Positions 48,928 to 57,510 of a stretch of DNA of 63,499 nucleotides are shown piece by piece; the first letter of the stretch is position 1, and every line of letters starts with the position of its first letter. A program made the position numbers and the translations under genes. This stretch comes from JANLSE01 sp038214135 (GTDB taxonomy: Bacteria > Chloroflexota > Chloroflexia > Chloroflexales > Roseiflexaceae), in the NCBI GenBank assembly GCA_038214135.1, contig JBBQSD010000020.1:1-63499 (forward strand), in the 5' to 3' direction. The notes beneath the pieces are model-generated. The model worked only from the letters and a program-made list of their open reading frames with translations, made no database searches and was not told the DNA's origin.

Positions 48928-50337
48928 ATGAGTACCGAGCTTACAATCACTGAGGCTGCTTCTATGCTGCAAGTCAGTGATCAGCGTGTGCGGACACTCT
49001 GCCGGGAGGGAGTTCTCTCATCGCGCAAGATCGGGGTAAGTTGGCTTATTGAGCAGCAAAGTCTCCTACAGTACAAGCTTGCAACCACCCACAAGATTGC
49101 TGAAGATCATCCAACATATATGGTTAAGCGGGATAATCCGGTTGCACTTAGTTTCTTTTCGGGTGCTATGGGTCTCGATCTCGGCATTGAGCAAGCCGGT
49201 TTCGATATCAGGCTCGTTTGCGAAGTTGATAAATATTGTCGTGAAACTATTACACATAATAAACCAGAATTGGCACTGATCGGAGATATTGCCAACTATT
49301 CTCCCGACGATATATTGCGTTTTTCGGGTTTATCCAGAGCAGATGATGTTGATCTTATGATTGGTGGGCCTCCCTGTCAAGCATTTAGCACTGCCGGAAG
49401 GCGCAATGGTTTTAACGACAATCGCGGAAATGTATTCCTCACATATCTTGATATCGTATTGGATATTCGGCCAAAGTATTTCGTCATTGAAAACGTTCGA
49501 GGGCTGCTATCCTGCCCCATGAACCATCGTCCACATGAAATGCGAGGCCCAGATTACCCAGATTTGTCATTTGATGAAAGGCCAGGAGGTGCCTTGTATT
49601 TCGTGCTGAATACCATCCAGCGTGCAGGGTATTCATATTCGTTTAACCTGTATAATGCCGCCAATTTCGGTAGCCCGCAGGTGCGGGAGCGTGTGGTGAT
49701 TGTCTGCAGCCGTGATGGATCAAAGCCACCGTTCTTAACACCAACTCATGCTGAAGATGGCATGTATAGCTTAAAGAAATGGAAGACGTTTCGTGATGCA
49801 ACCCATGACCTTACGGAACATCATCATATAAACTTTCCCGAAAAACGGCTTGTGTATTATCGTATGTTACAAGAAGGTCAAAACTGGCGGTCTCTTCCCG
49901 AAGAACTACAAAAAGAGGCTTTGGGAAAATCATACGCTGCGGGAGGTGGGAAGACAGGCTTTCTCCGACGGCTTTCTTGGGACAAACCTGCACCAACGCT
50001 GGTAACACATCCGGCGATGCCTGCTACCGATTTAGCGCACCCAGAGCAAAACCGGCCACTTTCTATTGAGGAATATAAGCGTTTGCAAGAGTTCCCGGAT
50101 GAGTGGTTGGTTGCAGGGCCACTTATTGAACAATATCGACAAGTCGGTAATGCGGTTCCTGCAAGCCTTGGGCAAGCTATTGGCAGGTTGATATATCGTT
50201 TGCTGAGGAATGAGCCTGTCGCTGATATGCCTGGTTTCAATTACTCACGCTATCGCAATACCAGCGATACGGAATGGATAGCTCATTTTGGTGCTGCATC
50301 CGTAGAAAGTCAACTTGTTCAACATGTGCTGTTCTAG
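48928..50337 (+). CDS. DNA (cytosine-5) methyltransferase with N-terminal excisionase-type HTH
   Basis: 469 residues. Residues 1-55 form a MerR/excisionase-like helix-turn-helix (LTITEAASMLQVSDQRVRTL, CREGVLSSRKIGVSWLIEQQ). The C5-methyltransferase follows: motif I ALSFFSGAMGLDLGIEQAGF, motif IV GGPPCQAFSTAGRR with the catalytic Cys, motif VI FVIENVRGLLS, motif VIII QVRERVVIVCSR, a target-recognition region, and motifs IX-X (RPLSIEEYKRLQEFPDEW, QVGNAVPASLGQAI). GAAGGAA precedes the ATG. It is convergent with a SinI-family endonuclease, so it should protect GGWCC-type sites by 5-methylcytosine. Base composition is lower in GC than the neighbours, suggesting transfer. Confidence 0.93.
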   Translation: MSTELTITEAASMLQVSDQRVRTLCREGVLSSRKIGVSWLIEQQSLLQYKLATTHKIAEDHPTYMVKRDNPVALSFFSGAMGLDLGIEQAGFDIRLVCEVDKYCRETITHNKPELALIGDIANYSPDDILRFSGLSRADDVDLMIGGPPCQAFSTAGRRNGFNDNRGNVFLTYLDIVLDIRPKYFVIENVRGLLSCPMNHRPHEMRGPDYPDLSFDERPGGALYFVLNTIQRAGYSYSFNLYNAANFGSPQVRERVVIVCSRDGSKPPFLTPTHAEDGMYSLKKWKTFRDATHDLTEHHHINFPEKRLVYYRMLQEGQNWRSLPEELQKEALGKSYAAGGGKTGFLRRLSWDKPAPTLVTHPAMPATDLAHPEQNRPLSIEEYKRLQEFPDEWLVAGPLIEQYRQVGNAVPASLGQAIGRLIYRLLRNEPVADMPGFNYSRYRNTSDTEWIAHFGAASVESQLVQHVLF

Positions 50338-50400
50338 GAGTGAGCGGGTGTATACACATTACACCTGTACACTTTGCTATTCGAGTATCTGTGGCGAGGA

Positions 50401-51102
50401 TTATATTGTCATTTTCGCCTTTTCTTTTGCTAGGTATGCACGAGCAAAATCGATGAATCCTTGCTCACTGAGATTAAATCCCTGCATGAGTGGAGGTACA
50501 TTATCCCAATTAGTTCTGCCAGTTCTTGATAATGAGCGAAACCATTTTTGTATGGTCGTGCCGGTTCTAATGGCGCTGCTTGAGGAATTTTCTGAATTGT
50601 CTCTGTTTTTTATTTGTAGAGCAAGCCATTTGTTATTTTGATCACGCCGAATAAAGTCTATGGCCTTGACGAAGCTACCACAACACCAATGCCATCCATT
50701 TGGTCGCAGTACTGAGTCTAAATATCTTTCCAGTAAAGCTCCTACGCAGTTTTCTGCAACCATGGCCTCTTGATGTTCAACTTTAATTCGATCACTTGCT
50801 TCTTTTGAATAACCAAATGCTTCCACCATTACAATGCTGACCATGTCATCGGGAATCGTTCCAGCTCTTATTGGGAAATCTGATCTACGATATGCTGAAT
50901 AATATTTCTTGGCAAGTAGACGTAACCCCTCATCAGTTTGAACTGAAGGTATGTTCGTTCGAGATCTCCAGGAAAGACTGTCTTGATTATCGTAAAGAAA
51001 ATTGCAGACTTGTACAAATGACTGAATCAGCCCCTGCTCATCACCTTGGTCATCGCAATATTGTACTGCCGCGTTTTGTGCCATTGCTTCGTCGAACACC
51101 AT
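50401..51102 (-). CDS. type II restriction endonuclease, SinI family
   Basis: 233 residues from the favoured ATG at 51102 (GGGAG 8 nt upstream); an ATG five codons earlier lacks a ribosome binding site. Conserved family stretches are visible: SLSWRSRTNIPSVQTDEGLRL, GTIPDDMVSIVMVEAFGYS, MVAENCVGALLERYLDSVL, NGWHWCCGSFVKAIDFIRR, and the likely catalytic core LALQIKNRDNSENSSSSAIR, then TTIQKWFRSLSRTGRTNWDNVP. SinI cuts G/GWCC; the same or a near specificity is expected here by homology. It converges on the methyltransferase gene with a 63-bp gap that holds a GGTGTA/TACACC inverted repeat (50347-50365). AT-rich codon use suggests acquisition as a unit. Confidence 0.82.
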   Translation of the reverse strand: MVFDEAMAQNAAVQYCDDQGDEQGLIQSFVQVCNFLYDNQDSLSWRSRTNIPSVQTDEGLRLLAKKYYSAYRRSDFPIRAGTIPDDMVSIVMVEAFGYSKEASDRIKVEHQEAMVAENCVGALLERYLDSVLRPNGWHWCCGSFVKAIDFIRRDQNNKWLALQIKNRDNSENSSSSAIRTGTTIQKWFRSLSRTGRTNWDNVPPLMQGFNLSEQGFIDFARAYLAKEKAKMTI

Positions 51103-51409
51103 TTCGTATTCTCCCATGATTGATTACTTGTATCGTTTGAAGAGTCTAGCATGGCCGTCAATTCATATTCGACAGTGTTGGTGGACAATCGGCGATCAAT
51201 GGCGTCACCAAGGGTAGGGCCATAACCTCGTGTTTGCCCACGCTGCCGGACAACCGTGGATCTTCAAGCCTTGGAATGAAAAAGACGTTGCGGCTGCAAT
51301 TGACATAACCAACGCATAAACATAGAGGCTGGCGTGGTGTTTGTCAGTCACAAAGGCATGGCGTGGTATAATTGCAGGGTTGTGAAGATGAATACAATGG
51401 CCAGGACGA
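51103..51409. promoter_or_regulatory. divergent spacer with the aspS promoter
   Basis: An extended -10 element, TGGTATAAT (TATAAT at 51367-51372), lies 38 bp upstream of aspS. The matching -35 is poor (TTGTCA at 20 bp). On the minus strand a TTGACG near 51160 could be the -35 of the endonuclease promoter. No T-box, tRNA or other gene is seen in the spacer. Confidence 0.4.
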
Positions 51410-53191
51410 TTGAGGAGTTCTATGTACCGCACCCACACCTGTGGCGAGCTACGCACAACGCATGCTGGACAGGAGATTATACTGGCGGGCTGGGTTCATC
51501 GCCGCCGCGACCATGGCCCGCTGATTTTCCTTGACCTGCGTGATCGCTATGGGCTAACGCAGGTGGTGTTTGATTCGGCGACACCAGCGGCGCATGCGCT
51601 TGCTTCTGATCTGCGTTCGGAATTTGTGATCCAGGTGCATGGCCTGGTGCGGCAGCGCCCTGATGAGGCGATCAACCCGAATATTGCGACAGGTGAGGTT
51701 GAGGTGTTGGCATCGGCGGTGACGGTGCTGAACCCGGCCAAGCAGACGCCGCTGTATATTAGTAAGGAGGGTGGCGAGGACGAGGCGCTGCGCCTGAAGT
51801 ATCGCTACCTCGATCTGCGCCGCGAGCGCATGCAGAATAACCTGATCCTGCGCCATCGGGTGATCAAGTTTATCCGCGATTTCCTTGATGCCGAGAACTT
51901 CTTGGAGATCGAAACGCCAATTCTGATTAAATCGACGCCGGAAGGTGCCCGTGATTACCTGGTGCCATCGCGGGTTCACCCGCACGAGTTCTATGCATTA
52001 CCGCAGAGCCCGCAGCAGCTCAAGCAATTGCTGATGGTGGCTGGCTACGATAAGTATTTCCAGATCGCCCGCTGCTTCCGCGATGAGGATCTGCGTGCAG
52101 ATCGGCAGCCGGAGTTCACGCAGCTCGATATGGAAATGAGCTTTGTTGATCAGGAGGATATTATAAGCCTGATCGAGCGCCTGTTCACCGAATTGTGCCG
52201 AACGCTGATGCCGCATAAACGTTTGCCAACACCATTCCCACGGATGACCTATGCTGAGGCGTTGGAGAAATATGGCTCGGATAAGCCCGATCTGCGCTAT
52301 GGCATGGAATTTGTCGATCTGAGCGATGTAGTGCAGGAAAGCTCGTTCGCCGTCTTTCGCGAGGCACTCGCAAACGGTGGGCGGGTCAAGGGTATTCGTG
52401 TGCCGGGGATTGGTGGTTACTCGCGCAAACAGCTCGATGAAGTGGTTGAGTTTGCCAGGCAGGCCGGGGCCAAGGGTTTGCTCTGGGCCTCGCTGCAACA
52501 AGGGCCGGTTGCCGAGACGGCGCGTTCCAGTTTTGGCAAACAGGTGACAACCGCTGAACTCCAGGCGATCATTGATCGCATGGGCGGTGCCTACGATGAT
52601 CTGCTGCTGATTGTGGCCGATCAGCCGCCAGTTGTTGCGGCGGTACTGGATCGATTGCGGCGTGAGTTTGCCAGCCGCTTGAATTTGGCCGACCCGAATG
52701 TGCTCGCGTGGGCCTGGGTGCTGGATTTCCCCTTGGTTGAGTGGAATGCCGATGAACAGCGCTGGGATGCCGTCCATCATCCATTCACGGCACCACGGGA
52801 CGAAGACCTGGCGCTGATGGATAGCGATCCGGGCAAGGTGCGGGCCAAGGCCTATGATCTGATTTTGAATGGCTATGAGGCTGGCGGTGGCTCGATCCGT
52901 ATTCATCAGCGCGATGTGCAGCAGAAGCTATTTGATCTGCTGGGGATCAGCCGTGATACGGCACAGTTACAGTTTGGGCATATGCTGGAAGCATTTGAGT
53001 ATGGTGCACCGCCGCATGGCGGCATTGCACCGGGGATCGACCGGATTGTGATGTTGTTGGCCAATGAGCCGACGATCCGCGAGGTAATGGCCTTCCCGAA
53101 AACCCAGCAGGCGATTGATCTGATGACCAGCGCGCCCTCACCGGTTGATGAGCGCCAACTGAAGGATCTGCATATTCAACTTCGCAAATGA
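51410..53191 (+). CDS. aspS: aspartyl-tRNA synthetase
   Basis: 593 residues, the bacterial type with an N-terminal OB fold (ILAGWVHRRRDHGPLIFLDLRDR), class II catalytic core and inserted GAD domain. Motif 2 is FRDEDLRADRQPEFTQLDMEM, motif 3 is GIAPGIDRIVMLL, and the flexible-loop/substrate region TPEGARDYLVPSR and ALPQSPQQLKQLLM is intact. GAGGAG lies shortly before the ATG. It overlaps the acyltransferase region at its 3' end, so the two are read together. Whether it also charges tRNA-Asn cannot be told here. Confidence 0.98.
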   Translation: MRSSMYRTHTCGELRTTHAGQEIILAGWVHRRRDHGPLIFLDLRDRYGLTQVVFDSATPAAHALASDLRSEFVIQVHGLVRQRPDEAINPNIATGEVEVLASAVTVLNPAKQTPLYISKEGGEDEALRLKYRYLDLRRERMQNNLILRHRVIKFIRDFLDAENFLEIETPILIKSTPEGARDYLVPSRVHPHEFYALPQSPQQLKQLLMVAGYDKYFQIARCFRDEDLRADRQPEFTQLDMEMSFVDQEDIISLIERLFTELCRTLMPHKRLPTPFPRMTYAEALEKYGSDKPDLRYGMEFVDLSDVVQESSFAVFREALANGGRVKGIRVPGIGGYSRKQLDEVVEFARQAGAKGLLWASLQQGPVAETARSSFGKQVTTAELQAIIDRMGGAYDDLLLIVADQPPVVAAVLDRLRREFASRLNLADPNVLAWAWVLDFPLVEWNADEQRWDAVHHPFTAPRDEDLALMDSDPGKVRAKAYDLILNGYEAGGGSIRIHQRDVQQKLFDLLGISRDTAQLQFGHMLEAFEYGAPPHGGIAPGIDRIVMLLANEPTIREVMAFPKTQQAIDLMTSAPSPVDERQLKDLHIQLRK

Positions 53192-53208
53192 GCCTGAAAG
53201 GAATGACG

Positions 53209-53784
53209 ATGCGGTCATGGATTGCACGAATGATCCTGTTGGCGGTTGGTTGGCGGGCGGGTGGTGCGCCACCAAAACTGAATAAATATGTGATGATTGC
53301 AGCACCGCATACATCAAGCTGGGATGTGCCATTATTGGTACTGTTTGCCTGGCTGTTCAAGATGCGTGTTCGCTGGATGATGAAATCCGAGATGTTTCGT
53401 GGCCTGCGTGGGCCATTCTTCCGTGCGCTTGGCGGCCTGCCGATTGATCGCAGCCAGCGCCATAATATGGTGCAGCAGTGCGTCGATATTCTCAAACAAG
53501 CCGATGAGATGGTAGTGGCTGTTCCACCAGAAGGGACACGGGCTGCTACACAGGGCTGGAAGACCGGATTCTACTATATTGCGCTTGGGGCTGGCGTACC
53601 AATCGCACCCGGCTACCTCGATTATGCAACCAAACGGGGCGGGTTTGGGCCAATACTCACACCAACAGGGGATATTGATGCCGATATGGAGATCCTGCGC
53701 GATTTCTATAGGGATAAATATGGCAAATATCCGGAACGATTTGGTGAGGTACGAGTGGATCGAGGGGAGACCGATAGCCGATAG
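53209..53784 (+). CDS. 1-acyl-sn-glycerol-3-phosphate acyltransferase (PlsC-like)
   Basis: A 191-residue membrane-associated acyltransferase of phospholipid synthesis. The HX4D motif is APHTSSWDVPLL; MMKSEMFRGLRGPFFRALGGLPIDR and VPPEGTRAATQGWKTGFYYIALGAGVPIAPGYLDY carry motifs II-IV (EGTR). An in-frame ATG overlaps the aspS stop (53188), but AAAGGA lies 6 nt before ATG 53209, so that start is preferred. The last residues (GETDSR) run into a GATAGCCGATAGCC repeat that provides the stop codon. Confidence 0.9.
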   Translation: MRSWIARMILLAVGWRAGGAPPKLNKYVMIAAPHTSSWDVPLLVLFAWLFKMRVRWMMKSEMFRGLRGPFFRALGGLPIDRSQRHNMVQQCVDILKQADEMVVAVPPEGTRAATQGWKTGFYYIALGAGVPIAPGYLDYATKRGGFGPILTPTGDIDADMEILRDFYRDKYGKYPERFGEVRVDRGETDSR

Positions 53785-54027
53785 CCGAGAACCGAGAACT
53801 GAGAATTCAGGAGTCAGGAGTCAGAATAAAGCAGCGAGATTGTCCTCAACCCGATCCCTCCCCCGCAGGCTTCAGCCTGCGGCAACGGGATACCCTACGA
53901 CCAGGGAATGGTCAACCATAGCCGCAGGCTTTAGCCTGCGGATAGATGGTGATTTCATATCCCCGATATTATCCCATTCTCCATCAGCCCGCAGCGTGCA
54001 AGCGAACCCTACCTCCTAACCCCTAAT
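53785..54027. repeat. repeat spacer with two CCGCAGGC palindromes
   Basis: Contains GATAGCCGATAGCCGAGAACCGAGAAC, a GGAGTCA repeat (about 53808-53826), and two perfect palindromes, CCGCAGGCTTCAGCCTGCGG (53863-53882) and CCGCAGGCTTTAGCCTGCGG (53922-53941). It lies between convergent genes, so the palindromes may also end transcription. Confidence 0.65.
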
Positions 54028-54402
54028 CTACGTTATCTCCACCATAAACGTGGTTTTGTCCTCTATGCCACCCGCCGTGATGCGTACATCAATCTGCCAT
54101 TTGCCAAGCATGGAGAATGGCTCGCCACGAGCCTCATAGCGCCCTGGCGCTGTTGCTGTCGCTGGCATTTCGGGCGAGGCCATGCCCATTTCGAGCATGA
54201 CTGGCGCAACAACGACGACATCGGCCTGGACTGGTTTGCCATCCCGATCGGTTATATTGATGCCAATGGTTCGCTGCCCGACTTTGGTGCCATCGATCAA
54301 CATTTCGACGGTATATCGTTCGGTGCGGTTGGTTTGCGTTACTGTGGTTGGGCCACAGGCAGCGAGCAGCAGCATGGTTGTTATCAGGAAGAATATTCGC
54401 AT
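54028..54402 (-). CDS. FixH/YtkA-like lipoprotein
   Basis: 124 residues from ATG 54402. A lipoprotein signal peptide (MRIFFLITTMLLLAACG, lipobox LAAC) is followed by a single beta-sandwich domain resembling YtkA/FixH-like extracellular domains (YTVEMLIDGTKVGQRTIGINITDRDGKPV, VVVVAPVMLEMGMASPEM, APGRYEARGEPFSMLGKWQIDV). The Met-rich patch MLEMGMASPEM could bind copper. It lies 64 bp downstream of a larger protein carrying similar domains, on the same strand. The spacer contains a GATAGCCGATAGCCG repeat. A role in metal handling is inference. Confidence 0.72.
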   Translation of the reverse strand: MRIFFLITTMLLLAACGPTTVTQTNRTERYTVEMLIDGTKVGQRTIGINITDRDGKPVQADVVVVAPVMLEMGMASPEMPATATAPGRYEARGEPFSMLGKWQIDVRITAGGIEDKTTFMVEIT

Positions 54403-54466
54403 CGTTAATCTCGCCTTCGCTGCGCGTTTTCGGCTATCGGCTATCGGTTTATCGGCTATGTTCACA

Positions 54467-55837
54467 TCAGTTGGCCACATTCAACATAACTGGAACAGTG
54501 ATAATCTGGCTGTTATGCTGGAACTGTGCCCACAGGCGGTAGCTGCCAGGCTGCGCGAAGGTATAGACGAACTGAATATCCGGGCCATAGCTTGGTGGCG
54601 TAATAACAGCTACACTACTGGTTGGCGAGAACATGGCCCCAACAGCATGGACGTGGCCGTAGACATTGCCGCCATCGCTACGAACAATCAGGTGGCCGGC
54701 CATGCCGAGCCATGGTTCAATATCGGTGACGGGTTTGCCTGCCTGGCTCACGCTAAACGTGAGTGTTGTTTGGCGTCCAGCCTGGATTGATTGCAACGAA
54801 GATGTTACCTGAATATCGAGATCGCCAATTGTTCGTGTGCCAAGCCCTGGCGGATCGATTGCTGGCGCAGGCTGGCTACCTGTCACCGTGAAGCGTCGTT
54901 CGATGATCTGGGTGCCACTGTCCTGGCGTTCAATTTCGATATAGGCCGTGTATGATCCAGGGCGCTCGATAGTCACAGGGATGCGAAAACGGCCTGGCAC
55001 GATGGAACCAGGATGGATGTGCAGAAATGCTGCACCAGTATCATCGATCAGCACCAGGTGTAGAAGCGCATCGTGATGGGGAATAATATCATCGACAGGC
55101 AATCCGGTTGAGCCATCACTCAGATCGATGGTCAGGATCAGTGGCTTTTGTGCAACTGGCTGGGTTGGATTGGTACTCAGCACCGCATTCACATGTGGGC
55201 GGCCAGAGGCTGGTTGTGGTTGTGGGCTGAACTGGCGGGCGGCTTGCTGGCCACCAAGCACAATTTCGACAATCAGGCAGGCGAAGATGCCATAGCCAAG
55301 AATCCGATCCGCCATTATTGGAAGCGGTCGCCCACGTTGTTTGGCAAGCGCCCCCAGGCTAAAACTACTCAGCATGAGCAATAGCATGAGACCCAGCGCA
55401 ATTGCGAGTGGGATTGTTTCGGCGGCAATTGGCGGAATGGTAATAGTGAATGGAATGCGTGCCTGGCCATCGCCGCGTGGCCCGCTGGCCTGAAGATCAA
55501 GCTCCCATTCGCCATCGCGATCTGCGCTCAACTCACTATAATACACCCGTGTGCCAGGGTAGGTTTTGATTTCAGCAACTGCTGCGCCCTCAAGCGGAAA
55601 GCCACGTGGTACCGCCTGAATCCGAATGGTTGTCTGCTCGATCTCGCCCTGCGGAGTGACCACCAGATACAATGGTGCTGGAACAGCGGTGGGCAATTCG
55701 ACCGTTATCGCAAGTTCGTATGGCCCAACACTCTGGGTAAACGTCTGGATCGGGCTGGCGTGCCCGCCATGGGCCAGGGCAACACTTGGAGCCAGAGCTA
55801 CCAACAGAATACTCAGGAGCAGAACACGTACACGCAT
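54467..55837 (-). CDS. exported multi-domain protein with His-rich metal-binding motifs (copper-handling candidate)
   Basis: 456 residues. A cleavable signal peptide (VRVLLLSILLVALAPSVALAH) leaves a mature N-terminus starting with HGGHAS. A first beta-sandwich domain (about 35-140) is followed by a transmembrane helix (IPLAIALGLMLLLMLSSFSLGAL) and a second hydrophobic segment (GYGIFACLIVEIVLGG). Two further YtkA-like sandwich domains carry clustered His/Met: IPHHDALLHLVLIDD with FLHIHPG, and WLGMAGHLIVRSDG with VYGHVHAVGAMF. This recalls copper-chaperone and CopC/YtkA-like proteins. Start: ATG 55837 is preferred to an upstream TTG. It is upstream of the FixH/YtkA-like lipoprotein, likely in one operon. 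Confidence 0.75.
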   Translation of the reverse strand: MRVRVLLLSILLVALAPSVALAHGGHASPIQTFTQSVGPYELAITVELPTAVPAPLYLVVTPQGEIEQTTIRIQAVPRGFPLEGAAVAEIKTYPGTRVYYSELSADRDGEWELDLQASGPRGDGQARIPFTITIPPIAAETIPLAIALGLMLLLMLSSFSLGALAKQRGRPLPIMADRILGYGIFACLIVEIVLGGQQAARQFSPQPQPASGRPHVNAVLSTNPTQPVAQKPLILTIDLSDGSTGLPVDDIIPHHDALLHLVLIDDTGAAFLHIHPGSIVPGRFRIPVTIERPGSYTAYIEIERQDSGTQIIERRFTVTGSQPAPAIDPPGLGTRTIGDLDIQVTSSLQSIQAGRQTTLTFSVSQAGKPVTDIEPWLGMAGHLIVRSDGGNVYGHVHAVGAMFSPTSSVAVITPPSYGPDIQFVYTFAQPGSYRLWAQFQHNSQIITVPVMLNVAN

Positions 55838-55849
55838 TAGTTTTTGCAA

Positions 55850-56123
<274 letters not shown>

Positions 56124-57206
56124 CTACTGCCTCCTCTGAATCTTCACAATCCCTGCGACTGCCGTGCGCGCAACGCGGCTCATGGCCTGTAACCAGCCCT
56201 CAGTGTTTGGGTAGCTATACCCGACACACACCAGGTGTGGGTTTTTCCGCGCACGCCAATACGCATCCAGCACTGGTCGCCCCTGCTGATCAAATTCCAG
56301 TTCGTGCGCCACTGGATCGAGAGCTGGTCGGTAGCCTGTTGCCATAATGATCGCATCGAATGCTGCGCTCTGGCCGCCGCTGAAATAGGCCATCCCAGGC
56401 CCCAGGCGTTCAACCGCACCATATACCGTCACCCGCCCAGCTTCAACCGCTTCTGGCAGGCCATAGCCAACCACCGGGTAGTGATCGAGTGGCGAACCTA
56501 GCGGTAGCGGCAGCCCAAGGTGGCCAAAATCGCGCCGCTTCAGCATGCGTTCAGCCAGGCTGCGGGGTAGGGTACGTAACAACCAGGCGCTGGCACGAGA
56601 AACAGCAACGGATTTCATTCTGGGAACAAAGGCGATACCGCTGCGCACCGCAATTGCTGTTGTTACTCCATGTTCGGCCAGATCAACGGCGATCTCGGTG
56701 CCTGAGTTGCCAGGGCCAACAACCAGCACCCGTTGCCCGATAAAAAGCCTTGGGTTACGATACTCACGGCTGTGTATAATTGGCCCGCCGAACTGTGCAT
56801 CACCCGGAAACGCTGGACACACCGGCGCACTCCAGATTCCGGTTGCCATCACAAGCACCGCAGCCTCCTGTACACCCTGGTTGGTCGTGAGTTGCCATCT
56901 ACCACTATCGAAATCGGCATGGCGCAATTCGATTCCTGCATGAATTCGGAGGTTGAAGTGCTGTGCATAGTGGTGCAGGTAGGCAAGGAACTGCGCCCGG
57001 CTGGGGAAATCCGGGTAACTTGGCGGCATCGGTTGCCCTGGTAGCCCCGAAATCTGCTTCAGCGTATTCAATCTTAATCGGTCGTAGTGGTGCTGCCAGG
57101 CATAGCCAACACTATAACGCTCCAATATCTGGTATGGCAGGCCGCGCTGCGCTAGTTCATATGCGATAGCCAAGCCAGCCGGCCCGGCACCAATAATTGT
57201 GATCAT
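56124..57206 (-). CDS. FAD-dependent flavin-containing monooxygenase-like oxidoreductase
   Basis: 360 residues from ATG 57206 (GGAG 6 nt upstream). Two dinucleotide-binding motifs are seen: FAD site IIGAGPAGLAIAYEL at the N-terminus and NADPH site VLVVGPGNSGTEIAVDL near residue 170. The C-terminal FAD contact ATGYRPALDPVAHE and a final GYSYPNTEGWLQAMSRVAR follow. The family covers indole-3-pyruvate monooxygenases, Baeyer-Villiger-type and N-hydroxylating enzymes. The substrate is not determined; a YUCCA-like reaction would fit the tryptophan theme but there is no direct evidence. Confidence 0.88.
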   Translation of the reverse strand: MITIIGAGPAGLAIAYELAQRGLPYQILERYSVGYAWQHHYDRLRLNTLKQISGLPGQPMPPSYPDFPSRAQFLAYLHHYAQHFNLRIHAGIELRHADFDSGRWQLTTNQGVQEAAVLVMATGIWSAPVCPAFPGDAQFGGPIIHSREYRNPRLFIGQRVLVVGPGNSGTEIAVDLAEHGVTTAIAVRSGIAFVPRMKSVAVSRASAWLLRTLPRSLAERMLKRRDFGHLGLPLPLGSPLDHYPVVGYGLPEAVEAGRVTVYGAVERLGPGMAYFSGGQSAAFDAIIMATGYRPALDPVAHELEFDQQGRPVLDAYWRARKNPHLVCVGYSYPNTEGWLQAMSRVARTAVAGIVKIQRRQ

Positions 57207-57510
57207 GCATGCTCCAAAAGAACCAAAGGAACACCGAACTGCCCTCACCCCCTAACCCCCGCTCCCACGCCGGGGCGCGGGGGAATTGACCTCTTGCAAA
57301 CCCTTTGCAGCCCTCCCCACCGGTGGGGGCGGGGCTGGGGAGCGGGGAATGAGCAACAGTCTGAGAAAACCCTTCACCTGAAAGCGGGTACCCCCTGGGT
57401 GCCGTAGCGCAGTGGCATCCCAATTACTCATCGAATCACTATCAACAAACACTCCTATCTATTGTATCATGCAGCAATGTTGTGTTGGCTTCTCGTGTAT
57501 GTGAGGCTCA
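57207..57510. repeat. 304-bp spacer with repeats and the subtilase promoter
   Basis: Contains CTCACCCCCTAACCCCCGCTCCCACGCCGGGGCGCGGGGG-type GC-rich hairpins, GGGTACCCCCTGGGTGCCGTAGCGC (about 57389-57413, a copy of the GGGTACCCTCTNGGTGCCG family) and a weak promoter, TCAACA (57442-57447), 17 bp, TATCAT (57465-57470), for the subtilase. No gene is seen. Confidence 0.5.

Noticed and set aside
51998..52906. A 302-codon open frame on the minus strand
   Set aside because: It is fully antisense to aspS, whose motifs are unambiguous; long antisense frames are common in GC-rich codon-biased genes.
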